A stretch of DNA of 64,000 nt from Prevotella sp. GTDB taxonomy: Bacteria > Bacteroidota > Bacteroidia > Bacteroidales > Bacteroidaceae. The stretch spans positions 62,001 to 126,000 of the forward strand of contig JAJPYN010000008.1 of the NCBI GenBank assembly GCA_021204905.1. Reading direction: 5' to 3'. The position numbers and the translations under genes were made by a program. Below are positions 37,401-44,640 of the stretch, one piece after another; position 1 is the first letter of the stretch, and each line of letters begins with the position of its first letter. The notes below the pieces were generated by a model. It was not told where the DNA came from and did not search any database. It worked only from the letters and a program-made list of their open reading frames with translations.

Positions 37401-37437
37401 ATTAAAAAGAAAAACGATAAACCAAAGTAATAAAAGT

Positions 37438-38442
37438 ATGTTCAATTTAGAATTGACGGAAATCGACGGCAAAGAAGCTGTTTGTATAAGCGACATTCAC
37501 AGGGATGAATTCGTTTTCAAGCTGTTCTCTATGGTGTTCGGCGAAGACAAGGAGAATGGCAAAATGTCATACATTGATATTCCTTACACCATACGTATTG
37601 GTACGGACACGTTCTGTTTTTCTTCCTACCTTTCCGATTGGAGTAACGACCTTGACAAAATACGCCATTCCATCGAGCATTATATCTATACCGGCGAAAC
37701 GGCAATTGATCTGTGTTATGAGGATTCGCCCGCGCAGATCATTATGAGGCGTAAACATGTTAATCAGTGGGTTTCTGAAGACGGTTCGCAAAGGAGATTT
37801 CAAGAGAAAAGCTTCGCAAGTGTCGTTGTCAGGCCTGATGATTTCCATTCACGAGAAGGCTATCATTTGTTCGGTTTTTGCGAGGAGAGGCAGGTCATTC
37901 GGGAGATTTACGAGGCATTGCTGAACGTAGGCAGGATTAGTTTCTTCTATTCGAAAGAGTTGAAGGACGCGTGGTGGATTTCGCCGAATGTGTTTTATAA
38001 CTCGATAAAATCGCCGATTATAGAAGATTACATTTCGCCGCGAAAGGAGAAAAACGCTGATAAAGCAACTCTGAGGCAGATGTATGCCGACCATATCCTC
38101 ACGATGTATGCCGACGCGAATGCCTTTATTTGGGACGAAGAAAATGCCTCGTGCGGAAACGTGGATAAGGACGATACGGTTGAAATATATTTTGACGAAA
38201 AGACATACAACTTGCACGTGCCGGGCTTGTATAAATGGCTTCATGATTTTTACGCCGCTACGGACTTTGTAAAGGGCAAGGTCGGAGATGATTTTGATGT
38301 GGACGCTTGGCATAAGCAGGGTAGGGCACTGGCGGCTGAGATGCGCCGGCAACTTCCGCCGAGCATTGACTTTTGGTATGATTATCCTTTCGAAGACGAA
38401 AAGAACCGCGGCAAACGTGCGCAACTCATTTATAATGAATAA
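37438..38442 (+). CDS. Hypothetical protein
   Basis: 334 aa, soluble, with no signal peptide or membrane helix. I do not recognise a family. It is rich in acidic and aromatic residues (FDEKTYNLHVPGLYKWLHDFYAATDFV; IDFWYDYPFEDEKNRGK), and its codon use is visibly more AT-rich than its neighbours, which suggests recent arrival. It stands alone between tRNA-Arg and the aldo/keto reductase, with a hairpin and U tract on each side. An immunity-like or stress protein is possible but unsupported. Confidence 0.75.
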   Translation: MFNLELTEIDGKEAVCISDIHRDEFVFKLFSMVFGEDKENGKMSYIDIPYTIRIGTDTFCFSSYLSDWSNDLDKIRHSIEHYIYTGETAIDLCYEDSPAQIIMRRKHVNQWVSEDGSQRRFQEKSFASVVVRPDDFHSREGYHLFGFCEERQVIREIYEALLNVGRISFFYSKELKDAWWISPNVFYNSIKSPIIEDYISPRKEKNADKATLRQMYADHILTMYADANAFIWDEENASCGNVDKDDTVEIYFDEKTYNLHVPGLYKWLHDFYAATDFVKGKVGDDFDVDAWHKQGRALAAEMRRQLPPSIDFWYDYPFEDEKNRGKRAQLIYNE

Positions 38443-38471
38443 GTTGTAAAAGACATAATTAGGCTTTTGAG

Positions 38472-38542
38472 GCTCCCGGGCGGACGGATATTGACGGGGA
38501 TTAATCCCGTTGAGAAGTGACGGCTGTTCGGGAGCTGTTTTT
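38472..38542 (+). terminator. Branched terminator of the hypothetical gene
   Basis: GCTCCCGGGC (38472-38481) pairs with GTTCGGGAGC (38526-38535) over 10 bp; inside is a second hairpin (ACGGGGATTAATCCCGT). TGTTTTTG follows. The outer stem resembles the hairpin upstream of the gene. Confidence 0.7.
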
Positions 38543-38550
38543 GTATAATG

Positions 38551-38620
38551 AAAAAGGCAACCTCCCAGGTGGTTCAATCGTAACTGCTTCAAATACAGGG
38601 AAAGAATCCGGAACAGATTG
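38551..38620 (-). ncRNA. Candidate small RNA
   Basis: A consensus promoter (38657-38627) predicts a start near 38620 on minus. About 45 nt later comes a hairpin AACCACCTGGGAGGTT (38574-38559, one mismatch), then GCC and TTTTT (38555-38551). No open frame of note lies within. The transcript would be about 70 nt and converge on the terminator of the hypothetical gene. Purely a prediction. Confidence 0.45.
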
Positions 38621-38626
38621 CCGATG

Positions 38627-38657
38627 CAAAGTTAAGTGAATTTTTCGGAGCGGCAAA
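38627..38657 (-). promoter_or_regulatory. Consensus Bacteroidota promoter facing the candidate small RNA
   Basis: On minus: TTTG (38657-38654), 19 bp, TAACTTTG (38634-38627). Confidence 0.65.
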
Positions 38658-38778
38658 GACGTTCAAAACAAATGCGGTGAATGCTGTTGCCGGCGGCGAA
38701 TTTTTTCTGTTCGAGGCGGCGGCGATTGCCGTTTTTTTTGTTAACTTAGCACGCGGAACAATCATTATTTTGAAAGGT

Positions 38779-39780
38779 ATGAGTGAATATACGGCTGCGG
38801 CGGGGCGTTATGCGCGGATGGAGTATGCGCGCTGTCCGAAGAGCGGCGTGCAACTGCCGAAGGTGTCGCTGGGTTTTTGGCACAATTTCGGTGATGCGAC
38901 GCCTTATTCGCGTTCGCGCGAGATTGCCCTTACTGCGTTTGACAACGGCATCACGCACTTCGATCTTGCGAACAATTACGGGCCTTGTCCGGGTGCGGCG
39001 GAGGCGCGTTTGGGGCGACTTCTGCGCGAGGATTTGCGGCCTTATCGCGACGAGCTTTTCATCAGTACGAAGGCGGCTTACGACATGTGGGACGGGCCTT
39101 ACGGTTGCGGGGCAAGCCGCAAGCATCTTATGGCGAGCCTCGATCAGAGTTTGGCGCGGATGGGTTTGGATTATGTCGACCTGTTTTATTGCCATCGCTA
39201 CGACCCGGATACGCCGCTCGAAGAAACGCTGGAAACGCTTGTGGATATTGTGCGTTCGGGTAAGGCGCTGTATGTCGGCGTCAGTCGCTGGCCTGCTGCG
39301 GCGCTGCGGACGGGAATCGATTATCTTGCCGCGCGCGACGTTCCGCTTTTGATCTACCAAGGCCGGCACAACATCCTCGACCGCGAGCACGATAACGACG
39401 GCGTGTTCGAGATGCTTTCCGACAGGCAAATCGCCTTTATTTGCTTCTCGCCGCTGGCGCAGGGGTTGCTCACGAGCCGCTATCTGAACGGCATTCCCGC
39501 GGGCAGCCGCATGACCGAGGGCGTTTTCTTGAAAAGCGATGTGCTGACGCCGGCGTTGAAAACGGCTTTAAACAAGTTGAACGACATGGCGAAGGAGCGC
39601 GGCGAGACGCTTGCGCAGATGTCGCTGGCATGGCTTCTGAGCAAGGAAGAGATTACGTCGGTGCTCGTCGGGGCAAGCAGCAAGGAGCAACTTTTGGACG
39701 ACATCGGTTGCCTCTCCGCCGCGCCGTTTACAGCTTCGGAACTGGCATTCATCGACACTGCCGTGAAGGGTGTTTTGTAG
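38779..39780 (+). CDS. Aldo/keto reductase (YghZ/Kv-beta-like type)
   Basis: 333 aa from MSEYTAAAGRY. AKR catalytic tetrad visible: D and Y in FDLANNYGPCPG, K in ISTKAAYDMW, H in DLFYCHRYDPDTP. The GCGASRKHL insertion and WPAAALRTGIDYL resemble the AKR14 group (YghZ, L-glyceraldehyde-3-phosphate reductase). NADPH-binding residues are expected in the C-terminal LVGASSKEQLLDDI. The frame is open to 38677, but the upstream part looks non-coding, so the ATG at 38779 is used. Single gene. Confidence 0.9.
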   Translation: MSEYTAAAGRYARMEYARCPKSGVQLPKVSLGFWHNFGDATPYSRSREIALTAFDNGITHFDLANNYGPCPGAAEARLGRLLREDLRPYRDELFISTKAAYDMWDGPYGCGASRKHLMASLDQSLARMGLDYVDLFYCHRYDPDTPLEETLETLVDIVRSGKALYVGVSRWPAAALRTGIDYLAARDVPLLIYQGRHNILDREHDNDGVFEMLSDRQIAFICFSPLAQGLLTSRYLNGIPAGSRMTEGVFLKSDVLTPALKTALNKLNDMAKERGETLAQMSLAWLLSKEEITSVLVGASSKEQLLDDIGCLSAAPFTASELAFIDTAVKGVL

Positions 39781-39822
39781 AAAATATCACTACGATTTCC
39801 GGGCTTTGGCAGAATAATTTTC

Positions 39823-39830
39823 TATTTTTG
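39823..39830 (+). promoter_or_regulatory. -7 box of the DUF4301 gene
   Basis: TATTTTTG, 43 bp before the ATG; no clear -33. Confidence 0.4.
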
Positions 39831-39873
39831 CGCTGAAATGAAGAATAATCTAACTTTTTAAAAACCATAATTT

Positions 39874-41394
39874 ATGCTACAAGAACAAGACCTGCAACAA
39901 ATCAAAAAGATGGGCGTCAGCGAGGCGCAGGTTGCAAACCAATTGAAGCAAATAGTGACGGGCTTTCCTTTCCTGAAACTCAAAGGTGCGGCCGAGATCG
40001 GCAATGGCATTCTCGCTCCGGACGACGGCGAGCGCGGCAAGTACATCGCCGAATGGAAGCAATACCTCGGCGAGGGCAAGGGCAAGGTTGTGAAATTCGT
40101 GCCGGCCAGCGGTGCCGCAAGCCGCATGTTCAAGAATCTGTTTGCGTTCCTCACGGCTGATTACGACGTGCCGACGACCGATTTCGAGAAACAGTTTTTT
40201 GCCGGAATCCGCTCGTTCGCGTTCTTCAATGAGCTCGATGAGGCTTGCAAAAAGAACTATTCTTCGGGCATCGACGAGCTTTTGGCAACGGGCAATTTCA
40301 AGGCTGTGGTCGATTGTTTGTTAAACGAAAAAGGGTTGAATTACGGTGCGCTGCCGAAGGGCCTGCTACTGTTTCACAACTATGCCGACGGCGCGCGCAC
40401 GCCGATGGAGGAGCACCTTGTCGAGGCGGCGCTTTACGCTCAGGCCGACGGCGAGGCCAACGTGCATTTCACCGTTTCGCACGACCATCTCGAGCTGTTT
40501 AAACAGCGTGTGGCGGCCACTGCGGACAAGTATGCTGCGAAGTACGGCGTGAAATACAACATCTCTTTTTCCGAGCAGAAACCGTCAACCGACACGATTG
40601 CCACGACGATGGACAACGAGCCGTTCCGCAACGACGACGGCACGCTGCTCTTCCGTCCGGGCGGCCACGGCGCGCTCATCGCCAATCTCGGCGACATCGA
40701 TGCCGACGTGGTTTTCATCAAGAATATCGACAATGTTGTGCCCGACCGGCTGAAAGGCGACACCACCGAGTACAAACAGTTGCTCGCGGGCATTTTGATC
40801 AGTCTGCAAAAGAAAGCGTTCGGCTACCTCGAGACGCTCGACAGCGGTTGCTACAACCACGAGAAGCTCGAAGAAATGATTCGTTTCTTGCAGCGCAACC
40901 TCTTCTGCCGCCGCTACGATATTAAGGAGCTCGAGGACACCGAACTGGTGATTTATTTGAAGAAAAAGCTCAACCGGCCGATGCGCGTCTGCGGTATGGT
41001 GCGCAACGTTGGCGAACCCGGCGGCGGACCGTTCATCGCGTACAATTCCGACGGCACAACCTCCCTGCAAATACTGGAATCCACGCAGATCGACATGGCC
41101 AACAAGGAGTACGTCGACATGTTCAAGGGCGGCACGCATTTCAACCCCGTCGACCTCGTCTGCGCCACGAAAAACTACCGCGGCGAGAGCTTTGATTTGC
41201 CGAAATATGTTGATGCGCAAACGGGCTTCATCTCGTTCAAGAGCAAGGGCGGAAAGGATCTTAAAGCGCTCGAACTGCCGGGCTTGTGGAACGGTGCAAT
41301 GAGCGACTGGAACACCGTTTTCGTGGAGGTGCCGCTCTCGACGTTCAACCCCGTGAAAACCGTCAACGACCTCCTGCGGCAAGAGCATAAATAA
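39874..41394 (+). CDS. DUF4301 family protein
   Basis: 506 aa, cytoplasmic. It matches the DUF4301 family of Bacteroidota by its core PASGAASRMFKNL, FHNYADGARTPMEEHLVEAALYA, FRPGGHGALIANLGDIDADVVFIKNIDNVVPD and GMVRNVGEPGGGPF. The GxASRM opening and the GDIDADVVFIKNIDN segment look like a nucleotide-sugar pyrophosphorylase (GT-A) fold, so nucleotidyl transfer is a reasonable guess. No function is proven as far as I know. Single gene with its own -7 box. Confidence 0.85.
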   Translation: MLQEQDLQQIKKMGVSEAQVANQLKQIVTGFPFLKLKGAAEIGNGILAPDDGERGKYIAEWKQYLGEGKGKVVKFVPASGAASRMFKNLFAFLTADYDVPTTDFEKQFFAGIRSFAFFNELDEACKKNYSSGIDELLATGNFKAVVDCLLNEKGLNYGALPKGLLLFHNYADGARTPMEEHLVEAALYAQADGEANVHFTVSHDHLELFKQRVAATADKYAAKYGVKYNISFSEQKPSTDTIATTMDNEPFRNDDGTLLFRPGGHGALIANLGDIDADVVFIKNIDNVVPDRLKGDTTEYKQLLAGILISLQKKAFGYLETLDSGCYNHEKLEEMIRFLQRNLFCRRYDIKELEDTELVIYLKKKLNRPMRVCGMVRNVGEPGGGPFIAYNSDGTTSLQILESTQIDMANKEYVDMFKGGTHFNPVDLVCATKNYRGESFDLPKYVDAQTGFISFKSKGGKDLKALELPGLWNGAMSDWNTVFVEVPLSTFNPVKTVNDLLRQEHK

Positions 41395-41436
41395 AAGGCT
41401 TTTCGCGCAAACCAGACAAGCTGCAACGCCGGAAAA

Positions 41437-42081
41437 ATGACCCGCAAAGAGCGTTTTGAGCGCGTGCTCGGCCACTTCGCCGAAACGATGCCGGTGGTAA
41501 CGACCGAACTGCATTTCGACAGTGCGTTCCAGTTGCTCGTGGCCACAATGCTCAGCGCGCAATGCACCGACAAAAGGATCAACCTCGTTACGCCCGCGCT
41601 GTTTCGTGCTTACCCCGACGCAAGGAGCATGGCCGGCGCGGGCGATGATTTGGCGGAGTTAATCAAGTCGGTGAGCTACCCGAACGCGAAGGCGAAGCAC
41701 CTTAAACAAATGGCTGCGGCACTGGTGGAGCGTTTCGAAGGCGAGGTGCCCGGCGACAGCGAGAAGCTCGAATCATTACCCGGCGTGGGGCGCAAAACGG
41801 CGAATGTGGTGCTCGCGGTATGGTTCAAACAGGCGCGGATAGCAGTAGATACTCATGTTTTCCGCGTAAGCCACAGGCTCGGATTAGTGCCGGAAACAGC
41901 GTCGACACCCGCGAAAACGGAGCAATATCTTTACAAATTCATCCCGCCACGCCTTGCCGCCGACGCGCATCATTGGCTGCTGCTCCACGGCCGTTACACC
42001 TGCCAAAGCCGGCGGCCGAAATGCGCGGAATGTCCGTTCGAAACGTTTTGCCCTTCGGCGCGGGATTTAAACAAAAATTAA
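41437..42081 (+). CDS. nth: Endonuclease III (DNA glycosylase/AP lyase)
   Basis: 214 aa. The helix-hairpin-helix LPGVGRKTA carries the catalytic Lys (K120) and VDTHV the catalytic Asp (D138), the same numbers as E. coli Nth. Four iron-sulfur cysteines, C189, C196, C199 and C205, have the usual C-x6-C-x2-C-x5-C spacing. It removes oxidised pyrimidines in base excision repair. It begins 43 bp after the DUF4301 gene. Confidence 0.97.
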   Translation: MTRKERFERVLGHFAETMPVVTTELHFDSAFQLLVATMLSAQCTDKRINLVTPALFRAYPDARSMAGAGDDLAELIKSVSYPNAKAKHLKQMAAALVERFEGEVPGDSEKLESLPGVGRKTANVVLAVWFKQARIAVDTHVFRVSHRLGLVPETASTPAKTEQYLYKFIPPRLAADAHHWLLLHGRYTCQSRRPKCAECPFETFCPSARDLNKN

Positions 42082-42100
42082 GGCAAGATTTAAGACAAAG

Positions 42101-42823
42101 ATGGACAGCAAATTAATCCTTTCGTTCCTGCACGACATCGCGGAAAACAATAATCGCGAGTGGTTTCGAGCCAACAAACAACGCTACGATGCGGCGCGCG
42201 CGGAACTGTCGAAAATGACGCAAGAGCTCATCCTGCGCATCGGCGAATTCGACAGCGACGTGCTTCGTCTTTCGCCCAAAGATTGCATGTTCGGCTTCTA
42301 CCGCGACATCCGTTTTTCGCCCGACAAATCGCCCTACAAGCGCAACTTCGGCACGTACATCTGCCGCGCGGGAAAGAAGTCGTTGCAAGGCGGCTATTAC
42401 GTTCATTTTCAGCCTGATAGCTGCTTCCTCGCCGCCGGGTCGTACTGGCTTCCGACGAACATTCTTACCGCTTGCCGCAACGAGATTATGGCGAATATCG
42501 ACCTTTGGCGCAGCATTGTCGAAAGCCCGAAATTCGTGAATTATTTCGGTAGGGCGGGGGAGTTTGCCGTGCCGCAGTTCATCGAATACAGCGAGATGTC
42601 GGCGAAGGGTTTCGGCATTTCTTACCTCAAAACGTGCCCGAAAGGTTTCCCGAAAGACTACGAATTCATCGACTACCTGCGAATGAAGGAATATTGCTGC
42701 TGGCACAGGGTTCCCGACGATTTTTACGAGCAAGCCGACTGGATGGACCGCGCGATGGAGCTGTTCCGCACGGCCAAGCCCGCGATGGATTTTATGAATA
42801 GCGTGATTGCCGATTATGAATAG
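42101..42823 (+). CDS. DUF2461 family protein
   Basis: 240 aa. Family features: FLHDIAENNNREWFRANKQRYDAARAELSKM at the N-terminus, MFGFYRDIRFSPDKSPYKRNFGTYI and GGYYVHFQPDSCFLAAGSYWLP in the centre. The function of this widespread family is unknown. It starts 20 bp after nth, so they are likely co-transcribed. The last seven codons are the first unit of a 22 bp tandem repeat that continues into the next gene's start. Confidence 0.9.
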   Translation: MDSKLILSFLHDIAENNNREWFRANKQRYDAARAELSKMTQELILRIGEFDSDVLRLSPKDCMFGFYRDIRFSPDKSPYKRNFGTYICRAGKKSLQGGYYVHFQPDSCFLAAGSYWLPTNILTACRNEIMANIDLWRSIVESPKFVNYFGRAGEFAVPQFIEYSEMSAKGFGISYLKTCPKGFPKDYEFIDYLRMKEYCCWHRVPDDFYEQADWMDRAMELFRTAKPAMDFMNSVIADYE

Positions 42824-42927
42824 CTTTAATACCGGTTGCGAATGGCGTTAAGGTTGTTAATGAATAGCGTTAAGGTCGTTAATGAATAGCTTTAATGCCG
42901 GTTTTAAATAGCGAAATTGCCAATGCC
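42796..42927 (+). repeat. Tandem repeat, six 22 bp units, from the DUF2461 end to the ComEC-like start
   Basis: Units at 42796, 42818, 42840, 42862, 42884 and 42906, each starting GAATAGC or a close variant. Unit 1 codes for the C-terminus of DUF2461; unit 2 contains its stop codon; the last unit runs into the ATG of the next gene (42923). Confidence 0.85.
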
Positions 42928-44452
42928 GAGTAGCCTTAAACTCATGCCGGCGATGCCTGTGGCGGTGGTGGCGGTGGCGGGCATGATGACCGAATATTTC
43001 TGCCCGTTCGCGCCGCTATGGCTGTCGTTTTTGCTCGTCATCGTCTGCGCGGTGGCCGGCATGCTGGTGCTCGATGTCCGCCTGCTGCGCCCGTACCCCG
43101 CCCTCGCCGCATTCTTTTTCATAGGCATGTTCCTCATGACGCTGGCAAAGATGCGGATCAGCATCGAGATGCCCGAAAAACCGGTGGAAATCACCGCAAC
43201 AATCATCGACGCGCCGCGGCAAACAGCACGCAGCACGATGGCGACGGTCTTTGTGCACGACGGTGCGCTGGCCGGGAAGAAAATTCGTTGCTACTTGCCC
43301 GACGACGCGATGGCAGTTTATTTAGGGCAAACCTGCGTGATGCGCGGGCGGTTGTCGCCGTTCAAAAACTTCGAGACGGCCGCGAATTTCAACTACCCGC
43401 GCTGGGCGGAGAGCCATTCGCTCGTGGCGCAGATGAACGTCTTCCGACGGTCGGTTTTCGAGGTTGAAAACGAGGTGGAAGCCTTGCCTTTTTTCGAGCG
43501 TATTGCATTGAAATCCAAGCTACTTCGCGCCAGAGTGTTAAACCTTTACTTGAACGAGCATCTTCCTGCCGACCACTATGCGCTTGTTGCGGCGATGGCG
43601 TTCGGCGACCGCAGTACCTTGTCAGCGGAGATGCGCGACGTGTTTGCGCGCGCGGGGGTGTCGCACCTGCTGGCCCTTTCCGGCTTGCATCTGGGCATCA
43701 TCTACGTGCTGCTGTCGATGGTGTTTTTCACCCTCTGCGGGCGCACGGCGGGCAGCGTGATTGTCGTGATGTCGCTGTGGCTTTACGCGTTTCTCGTGGG
43801 CATGCCGGCGAGCGTGATTCGTGCGGCGGTGATGCTGTCGCTGTACACTATTCTGGCACTTGGCGGTCGCGAGCGGTTGTCGGTTAACGCGCTGTGTGTC
43901 ACGGTGCTGATCATGCTGCTGAGCAACCCGCTGATGATTTGGGACATCGGTTTCCAGTTGTCGGTGCTGTCGGTGCTGTCGATTGCGCTGCTCTACGGGC
44001 GGATTTACGGTTTAATCAGTTTCAATTTTCTCTTTAACCACTTCATTTTCAGGAAGTTATGGGCGTTGGCGGCGCTGTCGACGTCGGCGCAGTTCGGCAC
44101 GATGCCGCTTGTGATTTACTATTTCGGTCGCGTCGCGGCGTACTTCCTGCTGGCGAATATCGTTGCTGTGCCGATCGTTACCGTGTTCCTTTATTGCGTG
44201 GTTATGTCGCTGATTTTCTGGTGGTTACCGCTGTTGAAAGCTTTATTTCTTTGGCTTGTCCAGTTGCTTGCGACGTTCCTCGAATGGTTCCTGCGCGGGC
44301 TGGTGTCGCTTGGCGGGGCGAGCATCGAGAACATCAAGATTGACTTTTTCGAGTTGGTTTTGCTGTATATGATTTTCATTGCCGCGGCTGTTGCCATCGA
44401 CCGCCTCGTCCATATTTTAACGCTGCGGCGGCTGGCCGTTTACGAGGCTTGA
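42923..44452 (+). CDS. ComEC/Rec2-family membrane protein
   Basis: About 509 aa with some ten predicted helices. The N-terminal OB-like part (ITATIIDAPRQTARSTMATVFVHDG) is followed by the competence motif GDRSTLSAEMRDVFARAGVSHLLALSGLHLGIIY and the helices of the channel (WDIGFQLSVLSVLSIALLY). The C-terminal metallo-beta-lactamase domain of B. subtilis ComEC is absent, as is frequent in Bacteroidota. It would take up single-stranded DNA across the inner membrane. A TTG at 42917 is an alternative start. The start lies inside a tandem repeat. Confidence 0.88.
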   Translation: MPSSLKLMPAMPVAVVAVAGMMTEYFCPFAPLWLSFLLVIVCAVAGMLVLDVRLLRPYPALAAFFFIGMFLMTLAKMRISIEMPEKPVEITATIIDAPRQTARSTMATVFVHDGALAGKKIRCYLPDDAMAVYLGQTCVMRGRLSPFKNFETAANFNYPRWAESHSLVAQMNVFRRSVFEVENEVEALPFFERIALKSKLLRARVLNLYLNEHLPADHYALVAAMAFGDRSTLSAEMRDVFARAGVSHLLALSGLHLGIIYVLLSMVFFTLCGRTAGSVIVVMSLWLYAFLVGMPASVIRAAVMLSLYTILALGGRERLSVNALCVTVLIMLLSNPLMIWDIGFQLSVLSVLSIALLYGRIYGLISFNFLFNHFIFRKLWALAALSTSAQFGTMPLVIYYFGRVAAYFLLANIVAVPIVTVFLYCVVMSLIFWWLPLLKALFLWLVQLLATFLEWFLRGLVSLGGASIENIKIDFFELVLLYMIFIAAAVAIDRLVHILTLRRLAVYEA

Positions 44453-44488
44453 CTGCGCCGCGAGCGGAGTTTGGAAAAGTTTGGGATT

Positions 44489-44562
44489 ATCTTTGTTGCT
44501 ACTAAAAAACGGCGCAGGAATGCTGTTCCCCACGCCGTTGTCATTGTTTGGTTCGTTTCAAT
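44489..44562 (+). repeat. Conserved-end element E4
   Basis: 74 bp, beginning ATCTTTGTTGCTACTAA and ending CATTGTTTGGTTCGTTTCAAT. The centre is a secA-directed terminator (see the next entry). Confidence 0.65.
44500..44541 (-). terminator. Putative terminator of secA, inside element E4
   Basis: On minus, AACGGCG and CGCCGTT (7 bp, perfect) enclose an 18 nt loop and are followed by TTTTAG. It lies about 90 bp beyond the secA stop codon. Confidence 0.6.
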
Positions 44563-44640
44563 CGCCTCAGTTTCGTTTCAATCGCCTCAGGTTTGTTTCA
44601 ACGTTAACTTTTTTCTTAAACCTTTTTCTTAAAGCCCTCG
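44554..44640. repeat. Tandem repeats at the end of secA
   Basis: Two and a half 20 bp units of CGTTTCAATCGCCTCAGnTT (from 44554), then, on minus, two units of TTTAAGAAAAAGG, the first of which contains the secA stop codon (44631-44629). Confidence 0.7.

Larger units (their letters stand above)
37093..37437. other. Intergenic region: conserved-end element and hairpin leader
   Basis: 345 bp without a gene. It holds element E3 (37139-37215), a TACTTTTG box (37313-37320) and a long hairpin (37341-37396), all listed separately. Confidence 0.6.
38443..38778. other. Intergenic region: terminator and candidate small RNA
   Basis: 336 bp without a protein gene. It holds a plus-strand terminator (38472-38542) and a minus-strand candidate small RNA with its own promoter (38551-38657). 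Confidence 0.6.

Noticed and set aside
37849..38592. Minus-strand frame of 247 codons over the hypothetical gene
   Set aside because: Antisense to the plus-strand gene, which has the terminator and leader structure; it also crosses that terminator.
37019..38778. Integrative element at tRNA-Arg
   Set aside because: No integrase and no downstream copy of the tRNA 3' end; only one orphan gene is present.
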